Below are positions 27,132 through 35,945 of a stretch of 47,974 bases of DNA, piece after piece. The notes beneath the pieces were generated by a model that was not told the DNA's origin, did no database searches, and was given only the letters and a program-made list of their open reading frames with translations. Numbering within the stretch: the first letter of the stretch is position 1; each line of letters starts with the position of its first letter. Location: assembly GCA_902605135.1 (NCBI GenBank), contig CACLBK010000006.1, positions 1-47,974 of the forward strand, given 5' to 3'. The DNA comes from an uncultured Alphaproteobacteria bacterium. GTDB lineage: Bacteria > Pseudomonadota > Alphaproteobacteria > HIMB59 > GCA-002718135. The translations under genes were made by a program, and so were the position numbers.

Positions 27132-27408
27132 AAATAAAAATTTAGAAGAATTAGCTAAAAAAATTGATAATTTAGATAACCAAAATAAAGAACCTAATAT
27201 TAAAAAAAAAGAAAGTGGTGCTGGATTTGGCTTTAAAATTAGTACCGAAATTATCGCTGCACTTGTTGTTGGAGTTGGAATTGGGCTTATTGTGGATAAT
27301 TACTTTAATACTAAACCAATAGGGCTAATTATTTTCTTCATATTTGGCGCATTGGCTGGATTTTTGAATGTTTATCGTGTAATGCGTCGCATTGAAAAGC
27401 AAAGGTAA
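27121..27408 (+). CDS. atpI: ATP synthase protein I
   Basis: AtpI aids assembly of the c-ring. The 95-residue product has a polar N-terminus and two membrane helices (about 43-60 and 66-84) with GxGxGLIVDN between, ending in a basic tail RVMRRIEKQR. It overlaps the end of smc and is followed after 21 nt by atpB, the standard position. Confidence 0.88.
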   Translation: MNYKNKNLEELAKKIDNLDNQNKEPNIKKKESGAGFGFKISTEIIAALVVGVGIGLIVDNYFNTKPIGLIIFFIFGALAGFLNVYRVMRRIEKQR

Positions 27409-27429
27409 TTTTAATATTCAGTAAATATT

Positions 27430-28164
27430 ATGGCTGCAAAAGATAGTCCACTTAAACAATTCGAAATAGATCCAATATCTAACATTGAGCTTGCTGGTTA
27501 TAATATTTCATTCACAAATTCATCTCTTTCAATGCTTATTACTGTTCTAGCAATTACCCTATTTTTGACTTTAACAGTTAATACAAGATCAATTATTCCT
27601 TCAAGAATGCAGCTTGTCTCAGAGTTAATGTATAATTTTATTGCTCAATTACTTTCAGATACAGTAGGAGATAATGGAAAGAGATATTTTCCATTTGTCT
27701 TCTCTATTTTCATGTTTGTTTTAATTGGAAATATGGTTGGTATGATACCATACCAATTTACTTTCACGAGCCATATTATTGTTACATTCGCTTTAGCAGC
27801 TGTTGTATTTATTGGTGTAACTATTCTTGGATTTGTAAATCATGGTATTAAATTTTTTACTTTCTTTTATATACCAGGTGTCCCATTTTACATGCATCCA
27901 CTTCTAATTCCTATTGAAGTAATTTCTTACTTATCAAGACCTATAAGTTTATCAGTAAGATTATTTGCAAACATGTTAGCGGGTCACACACTACTAAAAG
28001 TATTTGCGGGCTTTGTAGTTTCAATGCCATTTTTTACGGGAGTTTTTCCTTTAGCTTTCATTGTAGCTTTAACAGGATTAGAAATTTTAATTGCTTTTTT
28101 GCAAGCATATGTGTTTGCAATACTGACGTGTTTATATATTAACGATGCTTATCATTTACATTAA
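27430..28164 (+). CDS. atpB: F0F1 ATP synthase subunit a
   Basis: Subunit a forms the proton half-channels against the c-ring. The 244-residue product has five to six membrane helices and the key arginine region in SYLSRPISLSVRLFANMLAGH, with conserved Arg in SVRLFANM. The late helix ALTGLEILIAFLQAYVFAILTCLYI carries the conserved Glu and Gln. It is the second gene of the F0 operon. Confidence 0.97.
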   Translation: MAAKDSPLKQFEIDPISNIELAGYNISFTNSSLSMLITVLAITLFLTLTVNTRSIIPSRMQLVSELMYNFIAQLLSDTVGDNGKRYFPFVFSIFMFVLIGNMVGMIPYQFTFTSHIIVTFALAAVVFIGVTILGFVNHGIKFFTFFYIPGVPFYMHPLLIPIEVISYLSRPISLSVRLFANMLAGHTLLKVFAGFVVSMPFFTGVFPLAFIVALTGLEILIAFLQAYVFAILTCLYINDAYHLH

Positions 28165-28182
28165 TTTAAAATAGGAGGACTT

Positions 28183-28407
28183 ATGGAAATTGAAGCAGCA
28201 AAAGTAATCGGAGCGGGTCTAGCCGTTATCGGTGTTATTGGATCAGGTATTGGAATTGGGAATATTTTCTCATCTTTTATTCAAGCAGTTGGAAGAAATC
28301 CAGCAGCAAGAAGTGAGGTTTTCACAATGACAATGTTAGGTTTCGCATTAGTAGAAGCGATTGCACTTTTCGCACTAGTTATAGCTTTAGTTATTTTGTT
28401 TGGATAA
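28183..28407 (+). CDS. atpE: F0F1 ATP synthase subunit c
   Basis: A 74-residue hairpin of two helices, with the ion-binding carboxylate in GFALVEAIALF and the polar loop AVGRNPAARSEVF. The first helix SGIGIGNIF lacks the Gln of sodium-type rings, so proton coupling is expected. A strong Shine-Dalgarno sequence (AGGAGG, 28172-28177) precedes the ATG, matching the need for many copies of c per complex. Confidence 0.97.
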   Translation: MEIEAAKVIGAGLAVIGVIGSGIGIGNIFSSFIQAVGRNPAARSEVFTMTMLGFALVEAIALFALVIALVILFG

Positions 28408-28424
28408 AGCTTAATAGTTAATTA

Positions 28425-28916
28425 ATGCCTCAATTAAATCCTGAGTTTTTTGTTTCACAGCTCTTTTGGTTAGCTGTATTTTTTACTTTTCTATTGGTAT
28501 TTTTATGGAGAGTATCTCTTCCAAGAATAGCTACAGTTTTAGAGAAAAGACAAAATAAGATAGATGAAAATTTATCTTCAGCAAAAGAACTTCAAGAAGA
28601 GGCAATGGAAATTGAAAAAAAAATAAATGATCAAATTAATAAAGCTAAACTTGAAACAGATGAGAAAATTAAAGAAACAATCAATACTTTACAAGAAGAT
28701 GTTTCTTCACAGCTTTCTTTACTTGATAAAGATCTAGAAAAAAAAGTTTCTGATGCAGAAAAAGAAATTTTAAAAAGTAAAGATGATCAAATGAAAAATA
28801 TTAATAATGAAATAGCTAATATTACAAAACTGACTGTTGGAAAAATTACAGATATAGAATTGTCAGAAAATGAACTTAATAAAGTTATTGAAACACATAA
28901 AGGTAGTTTTAACTAA
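28425..28916 (+). CDS. atpF': F0F1 ATP synthase subunit b'
   Basis: This is one of two b-type stator subunits (163 residues): a single N-terminal membrane helix (about 12-32: FWLAVFFTFLLVFLWRV) followed by a long charged coiled coil. Start NPEFFVSQLFWLAVFF and the LPRIATVLEKRQNKI segment are typical of b' in photosynthetic and other alphaproteobacteria. Its stop overlaps the atpF ATG by one base. Confidence 0.92.
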   Translation: MPQLNPEFFVSQLFWLAVFFTFLLVFLWRVSLPRIATVLEKRQNKIDENLSSAKELQEEAMEIEKKINDQINKAKLETDEKIKETINTLQEDVSSQLSLLDKDLEKKVSDAEKEILKSKDDQMKNINNEIANITKLTVGKITDIELSENELNKVIETHKGSFN

Positions 28917-29401
28917 TGTTTTCTGATCCTCAATTTTGGGTAGCAGTTTCTTTTATTTTATTTATAGCTGCTATTTTCAATCCAGTACGAAAAATTCTTA
29001 CGTCTAGTTTAGATGCTCAAATTAATAATATAAAAAATAAATTAGATGATGTAGAGAATATAAAAAATGAAGCTCAAAAAGCTTTGGATGAACTTAAAGA
29101 GAGAGAAGCTAAAGTAGAGAAAGAAATACAAAATCTAAAGTTAGTATCTGAAAAAAAAATTGCTGCATTTAAAGATACTTCTGCTTCTAAATTAACTGAT
29201 CAAATTGAAAAAAGAAAAATATTGGCTGAAAATAAAATTGAACAATTAGTACGAGATACCAATAGCACTATAAAAAACTACATTTCAAGTGTTGCAATAG
29301 AGTCTACTAGAAATATTCTAATTCAAAATCTAACCAAGGATAAAAAATCTGATTTAATTGAAGAATCAATTACCGAATTTAACTCTGTTCTAAAGAACTA
29401 G
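28916..29401 (+). CDS. atpF: F0F1 ATP synthase subunit b
   Basis: This is the second stator subunit (161 residues), with an N-terminal membrane helix (PQFWVAVSFILFIAAIF) followed by FNPVRKIL and a long coiled coil. It is the last F0 gene; F1 genes are not adjacent, matching the split F0/F1 arrangement of alphaproteobacteria. The stop codon lies in a hexanucleotide repeat. Confidence 0.93.
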   Translation: MFSDPQFWVAVSFILFIAAIFNPVRKILTSSLDAQINNIKNKLDDVENIKNEAQKALDELKEREAKVEKEIQNLKLVSEKKIAAFKDTSASKLTDQIEKRKILAENKIEQLVRDTNSTIKNYISSVAIESTRNILIQNLTKDKKSDLIEESITEFNSVLKN

Positions 29402-29418
29402 AACTAGAACTAGAACTA
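29395..29418 (+). repeat. Hexanucleotide tandem repeat GAACTA x4 at the atpF stop
   Basis: Four perfect copies of GAACTA span 29395-29418. In the atpF frame they read AAC TAG repeatedly, so four in-frame TAG stops are stacked. The rest of the 124-bp gap to ispH holds a perfect palindrome AGATTTT-C-AAAATCT (29469-29483) without a T-tract, and AT-rich promoter-like sequence. Confidence 0.8.
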
Positions 29419-29525
29419 GATTTAGTTAATATAAAATCTGTCTACAATATTAATAAATTAATATTAAAAGATTTTCAAAATCTATAGTATTATTAACAAA
29501 CCAAAATTAATATTATTAAATTTAG

Positions 29526-30467
29526 ATGACTAAAAAACTTAATATCTTTCTTGCAGGACCTCGAGGATTTTGTGCGGGGGTAGATAGGGCAATAGAAATG
29601 GTAAAGGGTGCTTTAAAAAAATATGGTGCGCCTGTATATGTTCGTCATGAAATAGTGCATAATAAATTTGTTGTAGAAAATCTTAAGTCTCAAGGAGCTA
29701 TTTTTGTTGAAGAACTAAATGAAATTCAAGATAAAAGCAGGCCAGTTATCTTTTCTGCACACGGTGTTCCTAAAGCAGTTCCAGAAGAAGCTTTAAGTTT
29801 AAATTTAATATATTACGATGCAACATGTCCACTTGTTAGCAAAATCCATAAAGAAGTTGAAAATTTTGATAAAAAAAATCTTCCCGTCATTTTAATTGGT
29901 CATAGAAATCATCCTGAAGTTATTGGAACTATGGGTCAAACTAATAAAGAAATTTATTTAGTAGAAAAAATTGAAGACGTAAAAAAATTACCCTTTGAAC
30001 AGAATGATAAGATTGCGTATGTAACCCAAACAACTCTTTCAGTAGATGATACGAAAGATATTATAAAAGAGATAAAATTACATTTTAGTAATGTTATAGA
30101 ACCGAAAAAAAATGATATTTGTTATGCTACGACAAATAGGCAAGAGGCTGTTAAAAAAATAGCTAACCAATGTGATTATTTTTTAGTGATTGGTGCAAGT
30201 AACTCATCAAATTCTTTAAGATTAGTTGAAGTAGCAAAAAATTATGGTTCAAAAAAAGCTATTTTAGTAGAAGATGTTGATTCCTTAAATTTAAATATAT
30301 TTCAAGAATCTGAAAATATAGGAATAACAGCAAGTGCTTCTTCACCAGAAATACTTGTTAGAAAACTTCTTGATAATTTGAGAAAAAATTTCGAAGTTCA
30401 AGTAAATGAAGGACATTATCAAAAAGAAGATGTATTTTTTAAAGTTCCAGAAAAACTAAAAGTATAA
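29526..30467 (+). CDS. ispH: HMBPP reductase
   Basis: IspH is the last enzyme of the MEP isoprenoid pathway, making IPP and DMAPP. The three Fe-S cysteines are seen in GPRGFCAGVDRA, YDATCPLVSK and NDICYATTNRQ; HNKFVVENLKSQGA and GHRNHPEVIGTMGQ are also conserved. Length is 313. It is the first gene of ispH-thrB-rnhA-yceI, with spacing of 3 nt or overlaps. Confidence 0.97.
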   Translation: MTKKLNIFLAGPRGFCAGVDRAIEMVKGALKKYGAPVYVRHEIVHNKFVVENLKSQGAIFVEELNEIQDKSRPVIFSAHGVPKAVPEEALSLNLIYYDATCPLVSKIHKEVENFDKKNLPVILIGHRNHPEVIGTMGQTNKEIYLVEKIEDVKKLPFEQNDKIAYVTQTTLSVDDTKDIIKEIKLHFSNVIEPKKNDICYATTNRQEAVKKIANQCDYFLVIGASNSSNSLRLVEVAKNYGSKKAILVEDVDSLNLNIFQESENIGITASASSPEILVRKLLDNLRKNFEVQVNEGHYQKEDVFFKVPEKLKV

Positions 30468-30470
30468 AAA

Positions 30471-31421
30471 ATGGCAGTTTTTACTAAATTATGTAAAGAA
30501 GATATCGAACACTTTATATCTGACTACACAATTGGTAATTTACAGAGCTTTGAAGAAATTGTTGATGGGATAGAAAACTCAAATTTTAAAATTTTTTGTA
30601 ACAATAAACCATATATTTTAACAGTTTTTGAAAAAAGAGTAACTGAAGAAGAATTACCGTTTTTTGTAAATTTAAAAAACTTTTTAAATAAAAATAATTT
30701 TAAATGTCCTAAAGCTATCGTAGATAAAAATGGAAAGACATTAAAAAAAATAAAAAATAAAACTGCTGTTATTATTTCTTTTTTAGAAGGTAAAAGTATT
30801 GAAAAACCTAACTCTGAAATGTGTAAAGAAGTTGGAAAGATGGTTGCCAATTTACACAATCTTACTTTAAATTTTGATGAAAAAAGACCTAACAGTTTAG
30901 ACTTAAAAGATTGGAAAAATATTTACAAAAAGTGTCTTAATAAGAAATCTGAAGAATATAATGAAACAATATATTTGTTAAAAAGCGAAATAGATTATTT
31001 AGAAAATTATTGGCCAAGCAATATTCCCTGTGGTGTTATTCATGCTGATTTGTTTAGAGATAATATTTTTTTTAAAAATGAAAAAATTTCAGGAGTAATA
31101 GATTTCTATTTTGCGTGTTATTATTTTTATGTGTACGATATAGCTATTGTTATTAATGATTGGTGCTTTAGTGAAAATGGAAGACGCTTTCATAAACAGA
31201 ACTGCATGACAATTTTAGAGGAATATCAGAAACTAAGAAAATTAAGTGGTCTTGAAAAAGTATCATTAAATATTTTATTAAGAGCTGCAGCTGTTAGAAT
31301 ATTATGCACAAGATTACACGACCATATTTTTCATCCCCCTAATGCAATTGTTGTTAGAAAAGATCCATTTGAATATTTTAATATTTTAAAATGGCATCAA
31401 CAAAATAATATTTTTGAATAA
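30471..31421 (+). CDS. thrB: Homoserine kinase, APH-fold
   Basis: ThrB phosphorylates homoserine on the route to threonine. It is the choline-kinase/APH-type enzyme of alphaproteobacteria: MAVFTKLCKEDIEHFISDY and GIENSNFKIF at the N-terminus, catalytic IHADLFRDNIFF and metal-binding GVIDFYFACYY. Length is 316. The position between ispH and rnhA is conserved. The stop overlaps the rnhA ATG by one base. Confidence 0.93.
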   Translation: MAVFTKLCKEDIEHFISDYTIGNLQSFEEIVDGIENSNFKIFCNNKPYILTVFEKRVTEEELPFFVNLKNFLNKNNFKCPKAIVDKNGKTLKKIKNKTAVIISFLEGKSIEKPNSEMCKEVGKMVANLHNLTLNFDEKRPNSLDLKDWKNIYKKCLNKKSEEYNETIYLLKSEIDYLENYWPSNIPCGVIHADLFRDNIFFKNEKISGVIDFYFACYYFYVYDIAIVINDWCFSENGRRFHKQNCMTILEEYQKLRKLSGLEKVSLNILLRAAAVRILCTRLHDHIFHPPNAIVVRKDPFEYFNILKWHQQNNIFE

Positions 31422-31849
31422 TGATTAATATTTATACTGATGGTGCATGTTCTGGTAACCCTGGTATAGGTGGATGGGGAGTTGTAATTTTAGTTGATAA
31501 GCAAGAGATTTTATTAAATGGCGGAGATCAACTTACAACTAATAATAAAATGGAACTTACAGCAGCAATTAAAGCATTGGAGTATTTTGAGACAAAAAAT
31601 GATTTGACCATTTATACAGACAGTAAATATGTAAAGGATGGTATTGAAACATGGATTATAAATTGGAAAAAAAATGGATGGAAAACATCAACAAAAAAAA
31701 TAGTGAAAAATAAAGAATTATGGATGAAATTAGATAGTCTAATAAATAAACATAATATAACTTGGAAATGGGTTAAGGGTCACGCAGGTTTTGAATTTAA
31801 TGAAAAAGCTGATGGACTAGCAAGGAAATATATTGAAAGTAATATTTAG
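31421..31849 (+). CDS. rnhA: Ribonuclease HI
   Basis: RNase HI degrades RNA in RNA-DNA hybrids. All four carboxylates are present: Asp in YTDGACSGNPGIGGWG, Glu in NKMELTAA, Asp in YTDSKYV, Asp in EKADGLA, with the HAGFEFNE loop. Length is 142. It overlaps yceI by 17 nt. Confidence 0.96.
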   Translation: MINIYTDGACSGNPGIGGWGVVILVDKQEILLNGGDQLTTNNKMELTAAIKALEYFETKNDLTIYTDSKYVKDGIETWIINWKKNGWKTSTKKIVKNKELWMKLDSLINKHNITWKWVKGHAGFEFNEKADGLARKYIESNI

Positions 31850-32399
31850 TTTATTTTTTATTTTTCTGTATTGTAAACAGAGTGTTGCAAATGATTTATG
31901 GACTATAGATAAAAATATTTCTAGTATTGAATTTGAAGTTCCAGTTTTGTTTGCAAAAAATGTTAGTGGTAAATTCAATACATTTGATGGTTTTGTTTCG
32001 TTGGATTTATCTAATGAAAATAATAATAAGGCGCTAATTAATGTTAATATTGGTAGTTTAGAATTAAATTATAAAAGATATAAAGATTTAGTACTGAGTG
32101 AGGTTTTTTTTGATGCTAAAAAATTTCCATTAGGTCTTATTGATACCAATAGTTTTAAATTTAATTACGAAGATAATAAAATTAATTTAATAGGTGAATT
32201 AACAATAAAAGGTAAAAGTCAAAATATCCCTATTGATATTGAAATTATAAAATTAGCTAGCGAGTTGGTTCAAGTAAAAAGTGAGATATTTTTTTCTCGT
32301 AATGATTTTAATATAGGCACAGGTAATTGGAAAAATACTGCAATTTTAAAAGATAAAATAATAATCAATTCTAACCTATTCCTTATAAAAGAAAATTAG
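31833..32399 (+). CDS. YceI-family periplasmic protein
   Basis: YceI proteins are lipocalin-like barrels that bind polyisoprenoids or similar amphiphiles in the periplasm. The 188-residue product has a signal peptide (MKVIFSLFFIFLYCKQSVA), then WTIDKNISSIEFEV, a central VFFDAKKFPLG and LTIKGKSQNIPIDI, all family-like. The start is TTG at 31833, inside rnhA; no ATG gives a signal peptide. Placement after ispH could hint at isoprenoid lipid binding, but that is speculation. Confidence 0.85.
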   Translation: MKVIFSLFFIFLYCKQSVANDLWTIDKNISSIEFEVPVLFAKNVSGKFNTFDGFVSLDLSNENNNKALINVNIGSLELNYKRYKDLVLSEVFFDAKKFPLGLIDTNSFKFNYEDNKINLIGELTIKGKSQNIPIDIEIIKLASELVQVKSEIFFSRNDFNIGTGNWKNTAILKDKIIINSNLFLIKEN

Positions 32400-34024
32400 T
32401 TAATAGTATTAGAATTAGTTAAAAAATCACCACAACGCAATCCTAACATCATTGCAGGAGCTGATGTATTTCCAGAGTTTATATTGGGCATTGCTGACAA
32501 GTCACATACACGAAGGTTATTAATACCTCTCACTCGTAATTTAGAGTCTAATACGGACATTTTATCATTATCAGCTCCCATTTTAGCTGTACCTGATGGA
32601 TGATAATTTGTTCTGACAAATCTTCTACAGTGTTTTTCTAGATTTTCATCTGTTAAGTTATCAGTATTAGGAATAATAATTCTCTCAACTTTTTTTGATA
32701 ATGGGCCTTGCTTTAGTGCTTCAAGAAAAAAACGTTGTCCAGCCATCATCATTTTTAAATCATCCTCGTGCTTTAATAAATTTAATTCAATCTCTGGTTG
32801 GTCTTTAAAATTAGATGATTTTAGTTTTACATATCCTCTTGATTTTGGTTTTGTCATAACAGTTGTAATAGACATTCCATAATCATCATCAATTACTCCA
32901 ATTGTATCTGAGTTCATGTATATACCAGGTACAAAAAAGGCTTGAATATATGATAGGTCATTAGGATTAAGGGGATTAACAAATGCCCCTGCTTCAACAC
33001 CTGTTGAATTAACTCTTCCTGATCCAAATAATATAAATTCCAAACCATTTTTTAACATTCGCCAACCATCCCCTTGTTTATAATACCCATATTTGCCATT
33101 TGCTTTTGCAATGAGTGGACATTCAGGGTGATCCATTAAATTTTTACCAACACCAGATAAATTATTTTTACACTTGATAGAAAATTTACTTAATTCTTCT
33201 TCATCCCCAATTCCTGATAACATCAATATTTTAGGTGTAATAAAAGAACCTGATGCTAAAATTATTTCTTTATTAGCAAATATTTTTTCTTCCTTTCCCT
33301 CAGCGTTTTCAATAATTACTCCAATCGCTTTTTCATTTTCAATTATGATTTCTTTAACCGAAGTTCTAAGAAACAAACTTAAAAGTGGATTTTTCAATTC
33401 TGGTTCCAGAAAAGCATAAGCAGCTGAGGAACGTTTGCCATTACGATTCATAAACTGATATAAGCCTACTCCCCTTTGATGTTCCCCGTTGAAATCAGTA
33501 GTTTTATCAACACCAAGGGAAGCAACAGATTCTACGAAATCGTATGATAATGGGTCAACATATGGTGAATCAGAAACTTTTAATTTACCTGTGTTGTTAT
33601 GATATTTATTTTTCAAACGTGAATTGTTTTCCATCTCTTTAAAATAAGATAAAACAGTTTCCCAATCCCACTTTACATTATCATTATTAACACGCAAAAT
33701 ATCATTCCACTCATTGTAGTCTTCCTCTCTACCTCTCATATAAACTTGAGCATTAATAGAGGTGCCTCCCCCTAAAACATTACCTTGAGGGACTATATTT
33801 TCTCTATTGCCTAAATGTTTTTGAGGATTTGTTTTATGATAGGTTGCATATTTAGAGTCATTGACTAACTTAAAAAAACCAGCTGGAGCATCTAATAAAA
33901 AATTATGATGTGAGTATCCTGCTTCAATTAAAGTTACTGATTGATCTGCGTTTAGTAATTTATTTGTTAGTGCACAACCTGATGCACCACCTCCTACAAC
34001 AATATAATCTGAAGATTTCTCCAT
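32396..34024 (-). CDS. GMC-family FAD oxidoreductase (first copy)
   Basis: This is a glucose-methanol-choline family flavoenzyme of 542 residues. The FAD-binding motif DYIVVGGGASGCALTNKLL is N-terminal, followed by GGGTSINAQVYMRG, and ends with the active-site region YHPSGTAKMG and LRVCDLSAMPNINSGNTSAP. The frame is open to 34048, but the ATG at 34022-34024 lies 4 nt after the SDR stop and fits the fold. Substrate is an alcohol, probably a polyol given the neighbours; annotation as choline dehydrogenase would be unsafe. It overlaps convergent yceI by 4 nt. Confidence 0.9.
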   Translation of the reverse strand: MEKSSDYIVVGGGASGCALTNKLLNADQSVTLIEAGYSHHNFLLDAPAGFFKLVNDSKYATYHKTNPQKHLGNRENIVPQGNVLGGGTSINAQVYMRGREEDYNEWNDILRVNNDNVKWDWETVLSYFKEMENNSRLKNKYHNNTGKLKVSDSPYVDPLSYDFVESVASLGVDKTTDFNGEHQRGVGLYQFMNRNGKRSSAAYAFLEPELKNPLLSLFLRTSVKEIIIENEKAIGVIIENAEGKEEKIFANKEIILASGSFITPKILMLSGIGDEEELSKFSIKCKNNLSGVGKNLMDHPECPLIAKANGKYGYYKQGDGWRMLKNGLEFILFGSGRVNSTGVEAGAFVNPLNPNDLSYIQAFFVPGIYMNSDTIGVIDDDYGMSITTVMTKPKSRGYVKLKSSNFKDQPEIELNLLKHEDDLKMMMAGQRFFLEALKQGPLSKKVERIIIPNTDNLTDENLEKHCRRFVRTNYHPSGTAKMGADNDKMSVLDSKLRVRGINNLRVCDLSAMPNINSGNTSAPAMMLGLRCGDFLTNSNTIN

Positions 34025-34028
34025 CAAT

Positions 34029-34796
34029 TTATCTTGATGTATAACCACCGTCTATAACTAAAACTTCTCCTGTTACATAACTTGAAGCAGGGCTACATAA
34101 AAAAAGAGCTGCGGGAGCAATTTCATTTGTCTCACCCATTCTATTCAATGGTGTTTGTTTATCCCAAGTTGGATACCAATGTTCATTTTCTTTTGGTAAA
34201 CTTGTCATTTCTGTTCTAAAATAACCAGGTGCAAGTGCATTGACTCGTATGTTATCTTTAGCAAAATCACTAGCTAAACTTTTTGTCATCATATGAACAG
34301 CTGCTTTTGATGCATTATAGGCAACTTGAGGCTGAGGAATATTTGAAACTAATCCTGATATAGATCCGATATTTAAAATAACTCCACCACCTTGTTTTTT
34401 CATAGGCGTTATAGCTGATCTGCACATGCGAAATACTGAATCAACATTTATATTCATAATATTGTCTAATAATTCATCAGTGTATTCTTCCATTTCACCG
34501 TGTTTAGCAACTCCAGCATTATTAACAAGAATATCTACTCTTCCATGTTTCTCCAAAGTAAAATCTATAATTTTTTGAGGCACAGATTTATCATGCATAT
34601 CACTTTCAAAGAAAGATACATCATAGCCAGAATTTTTTAAACTATCTAATCCACCAAACTTGTCAGTTCTACTTGTAACAACTAATTTAGCACCTGCTTC
34701 TCCCAGAGCACTAGCAATAGCAAGGCCTATCCCCCTAGTTCCTCCAGTTACTATAGCAACCTTGTTATCAACTCTAAATTTTTCTAAAATCATCAT
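34029..34796 (-). CDS. SDR-family NAD(P)-dependent oxidoreductase
   Basis: A classical short-chain dehydrogenase of about 255 residues: cofactor motif TGGTRGIGLA, NNAGVA, catalytic Ser in NIGSISGL, and YNASK. The end VTGEVLVIDGGYTSR is typical. The frame is open to 34841; ATGs at 34796 and 34793 give the standard N-terminus (FRVDNKVAIVTGG) and are preferred. It is co-transcribed with the GMC gene and divergent from the SorC regulator, so a polyol or sugar-acid substrate is likely. Confidence 0.88.
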   Translation of the reverse strand: MMILEKFRVDNKVAIVTGGTRGIGLAIASALGEAGAKLVVTSRTDKFGGLDSLKNSGYDVSFFESDMHDKSVPQKIIDFTLEKHGRVDILVNNAGVAKHGEMEEYTDELLDNIMNINVDSVFRMCRSAITPMKKQGGGVILNIGSISGLVSNIPQPQVAYNASKAAVHMMTKSLASDFAKDNIRVNALAPGYFRTEMTSLPKENEHWYPTWDKQTPLNRMGETNEIAPAALFLCSPASSYVTGEVLVIDGGYTSR

Positions 34797-34825
34797 TACT
34801 ACCAATTTTTGATAGCATAAGCTCT

Positions 34826-34881
34826 TTGAAAAAATTTTCAATATCTTAATTATTTTTATAAACTATGATAATATTATTATC
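34826..34881. promoter_or_regulatory. Two palindromes between SDR and SorC-regulator genes
   Basis: TTGAAAA-AA-TTTTCAA (34826-34841) lies in front of the SDR gene, and GATAATA-T-TATTATC (34867-34881) lies immediately before the regulator ATG. The first shares the TGAAA...TTTCA outline of the palindrome at 35880-35912. These are candidate operators, weakened by AT-rich background. Confidence 0.35.
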
Positions 34882-34883
34882 TC

Positions 34884-35840
34884 ATGAATTCAAAAGAGCC
34901 AAAAATTGATGATGAATTATTTTTATGTAAAAAAGCTGCCTGGCTTTACTATGTTGCAAAACTAAATCAAAATCAAATTGCTGAAAAGATTGGTTTGAGT
35001 AAAATGAGAGTTCATAGACTTATAGCATTAGCAGAAAAAAATGGTTTCGTTAAAACATATGTTGAAGGAGATTTTGAAAGAACATCAAAATATGAAAATA
35101 TTTTAAAAGAAAAATATAAAATTAAATTTTGTGAAGTAATTCCTAATGACTTAGAATCTGATAATCCTATAAATATGCTTGGTGCTGCAGGTGGAAGATT
35201 TATTATGAATCAAATAAATAATAATATTTATGAATTTGGTATTGGAACTGGTTCAACAATGAGTGCAGTCGCAAAGTGGCTTCCAAAAATTAATAAAAAA
35301 ATTGATTTCATAAGCTTAAATGGTTCATTGACTAGAAACAATGCTGTTCAAACACAATCAGTAATATCTCAAATAGCAAATAAAACCAACGGTCAATGTT
35401 ATGCAACTGGTATACCTTTAATTACTGAGTCAGTTGAACAAAAAAAAATGATTGAAAATATTAATTATGTGAAAGAAATTTTAATTAGAGGAAATAAAAC
35501 AAAAATTAAAATTTTAAGTGTCGGAGGCCTAGATGACTCTTCACTAAATGTAAGATCTAAAATATTTAGTCAAAAATCGATTGCAAATTTAAAAAGTTCA
35601 GGTGCTGTAGGTGAGGTTGGAGGAAATTTTTTTAATATTGATGGAAAAATTATCTCTAATGAAGAAACAACTAAAATACTATCTGCAGACTACTCTTTCT
35701 TTAAAAAAGCAAAAACTATTCTAATAGCGGGAGGTAAAAATAAAATATTACAATTAAAATCAGTATTAAAAAGTGCTTATTTTTCAGGCCTGATAACAGA
35801 TTCTAATACAGCAGATAAACTTATTAATAGTAAATATTAA
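34884..35840 (+). CDS. SorC-family sugar-responsive transcriptional regulator
   Basis: The 318-residue product has an N-terminal helix-turn-helix (LNQNQIAEKIGLSKMRVHRLI, about 28-48) and a C-terminal sugar-binding domain with FGIGTGSTMSAVAKWLP, YATGIPLITES and GAVGEVGGNFFNIDG, the pattern of SorC/DeoR-type regulators that bind phosphorylated or free sugars. It sits between the divergent SDR-GMC pair and the transport/catabolic genes, so it probably controls both and responds to a polyol or its phosphate. Confidence 0.9.
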   Translation: MNSKEPKIDDELFLCKKAAWLYYVAKLNQNQIAEKIGLSKMRVHRLIALAEKNGFVKTYVEGDFERTSKYENILKEKYKIKFCEVIPNDLESDNPINMLGAAGGRFIMNQINNNIYEFGIGTGSTMSAVAKWLPKINKKIDFISLNGSLTRNNAVQTQSVISQIANKTNGQCYATGIPLITESVEQKKMIENINYVKEILIRGNKTKIKILSVGGLDDSSLNVRSKIFSQKSIANLKSSGAVGEVGGNFFNIDGKIISNEETTKILSADYSFFKKAKTILIAGGKNKILQLKSVLKSAYFSGLITDSNTADKLINSKY

Positions 35841-35879
35841 TATTATTTTTTGTTGATTTCCTATCTTTCTAAGTTAATG

Positions 35880-35912
35880 TGAAATAAATTTTACTTAGTG
35901 AAATTTATTTCA
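35880..35912. promoter_or_regulatory. 33-bp palindromic operator before the binding-protein gene
   Basis: TGAAATAAATTT (35880-35891) and AAATTTATTTCA (35901-35912) are perfect inverted 12-mers, and the 9-nt centre contains ACT-t-AGT, so only one pair in the 33 bp breaks symmetry. A possible promoter (TTTACT 35890-35895, TAATTA 35913-35918, 17-nt spacer) overlaps it, which would fit repression by the neighbouring SorC-family regulator. An AAGGAGGA ribosome site lies at 35935-35942. Confidence 0.6.
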
Positions 35913-35945
35913 TAATTAAATTTTTATTTTTTATAAGGAGGAATA

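Noticed and set aside
29469-29483. AGATTTT-C-AAAATCT hairpin as terminator of the F0 operon
   Set aside because: The stem is weak and AT-rich, the loop is a single base, and there is no following T-tract.
32396-34024. Choline dehydrogenase (betA)
   Set aside because: It is a GMC family member, but there is no betaine-aldehyde dehydrogenase or choline transporter nearby and the setting is polyol use.
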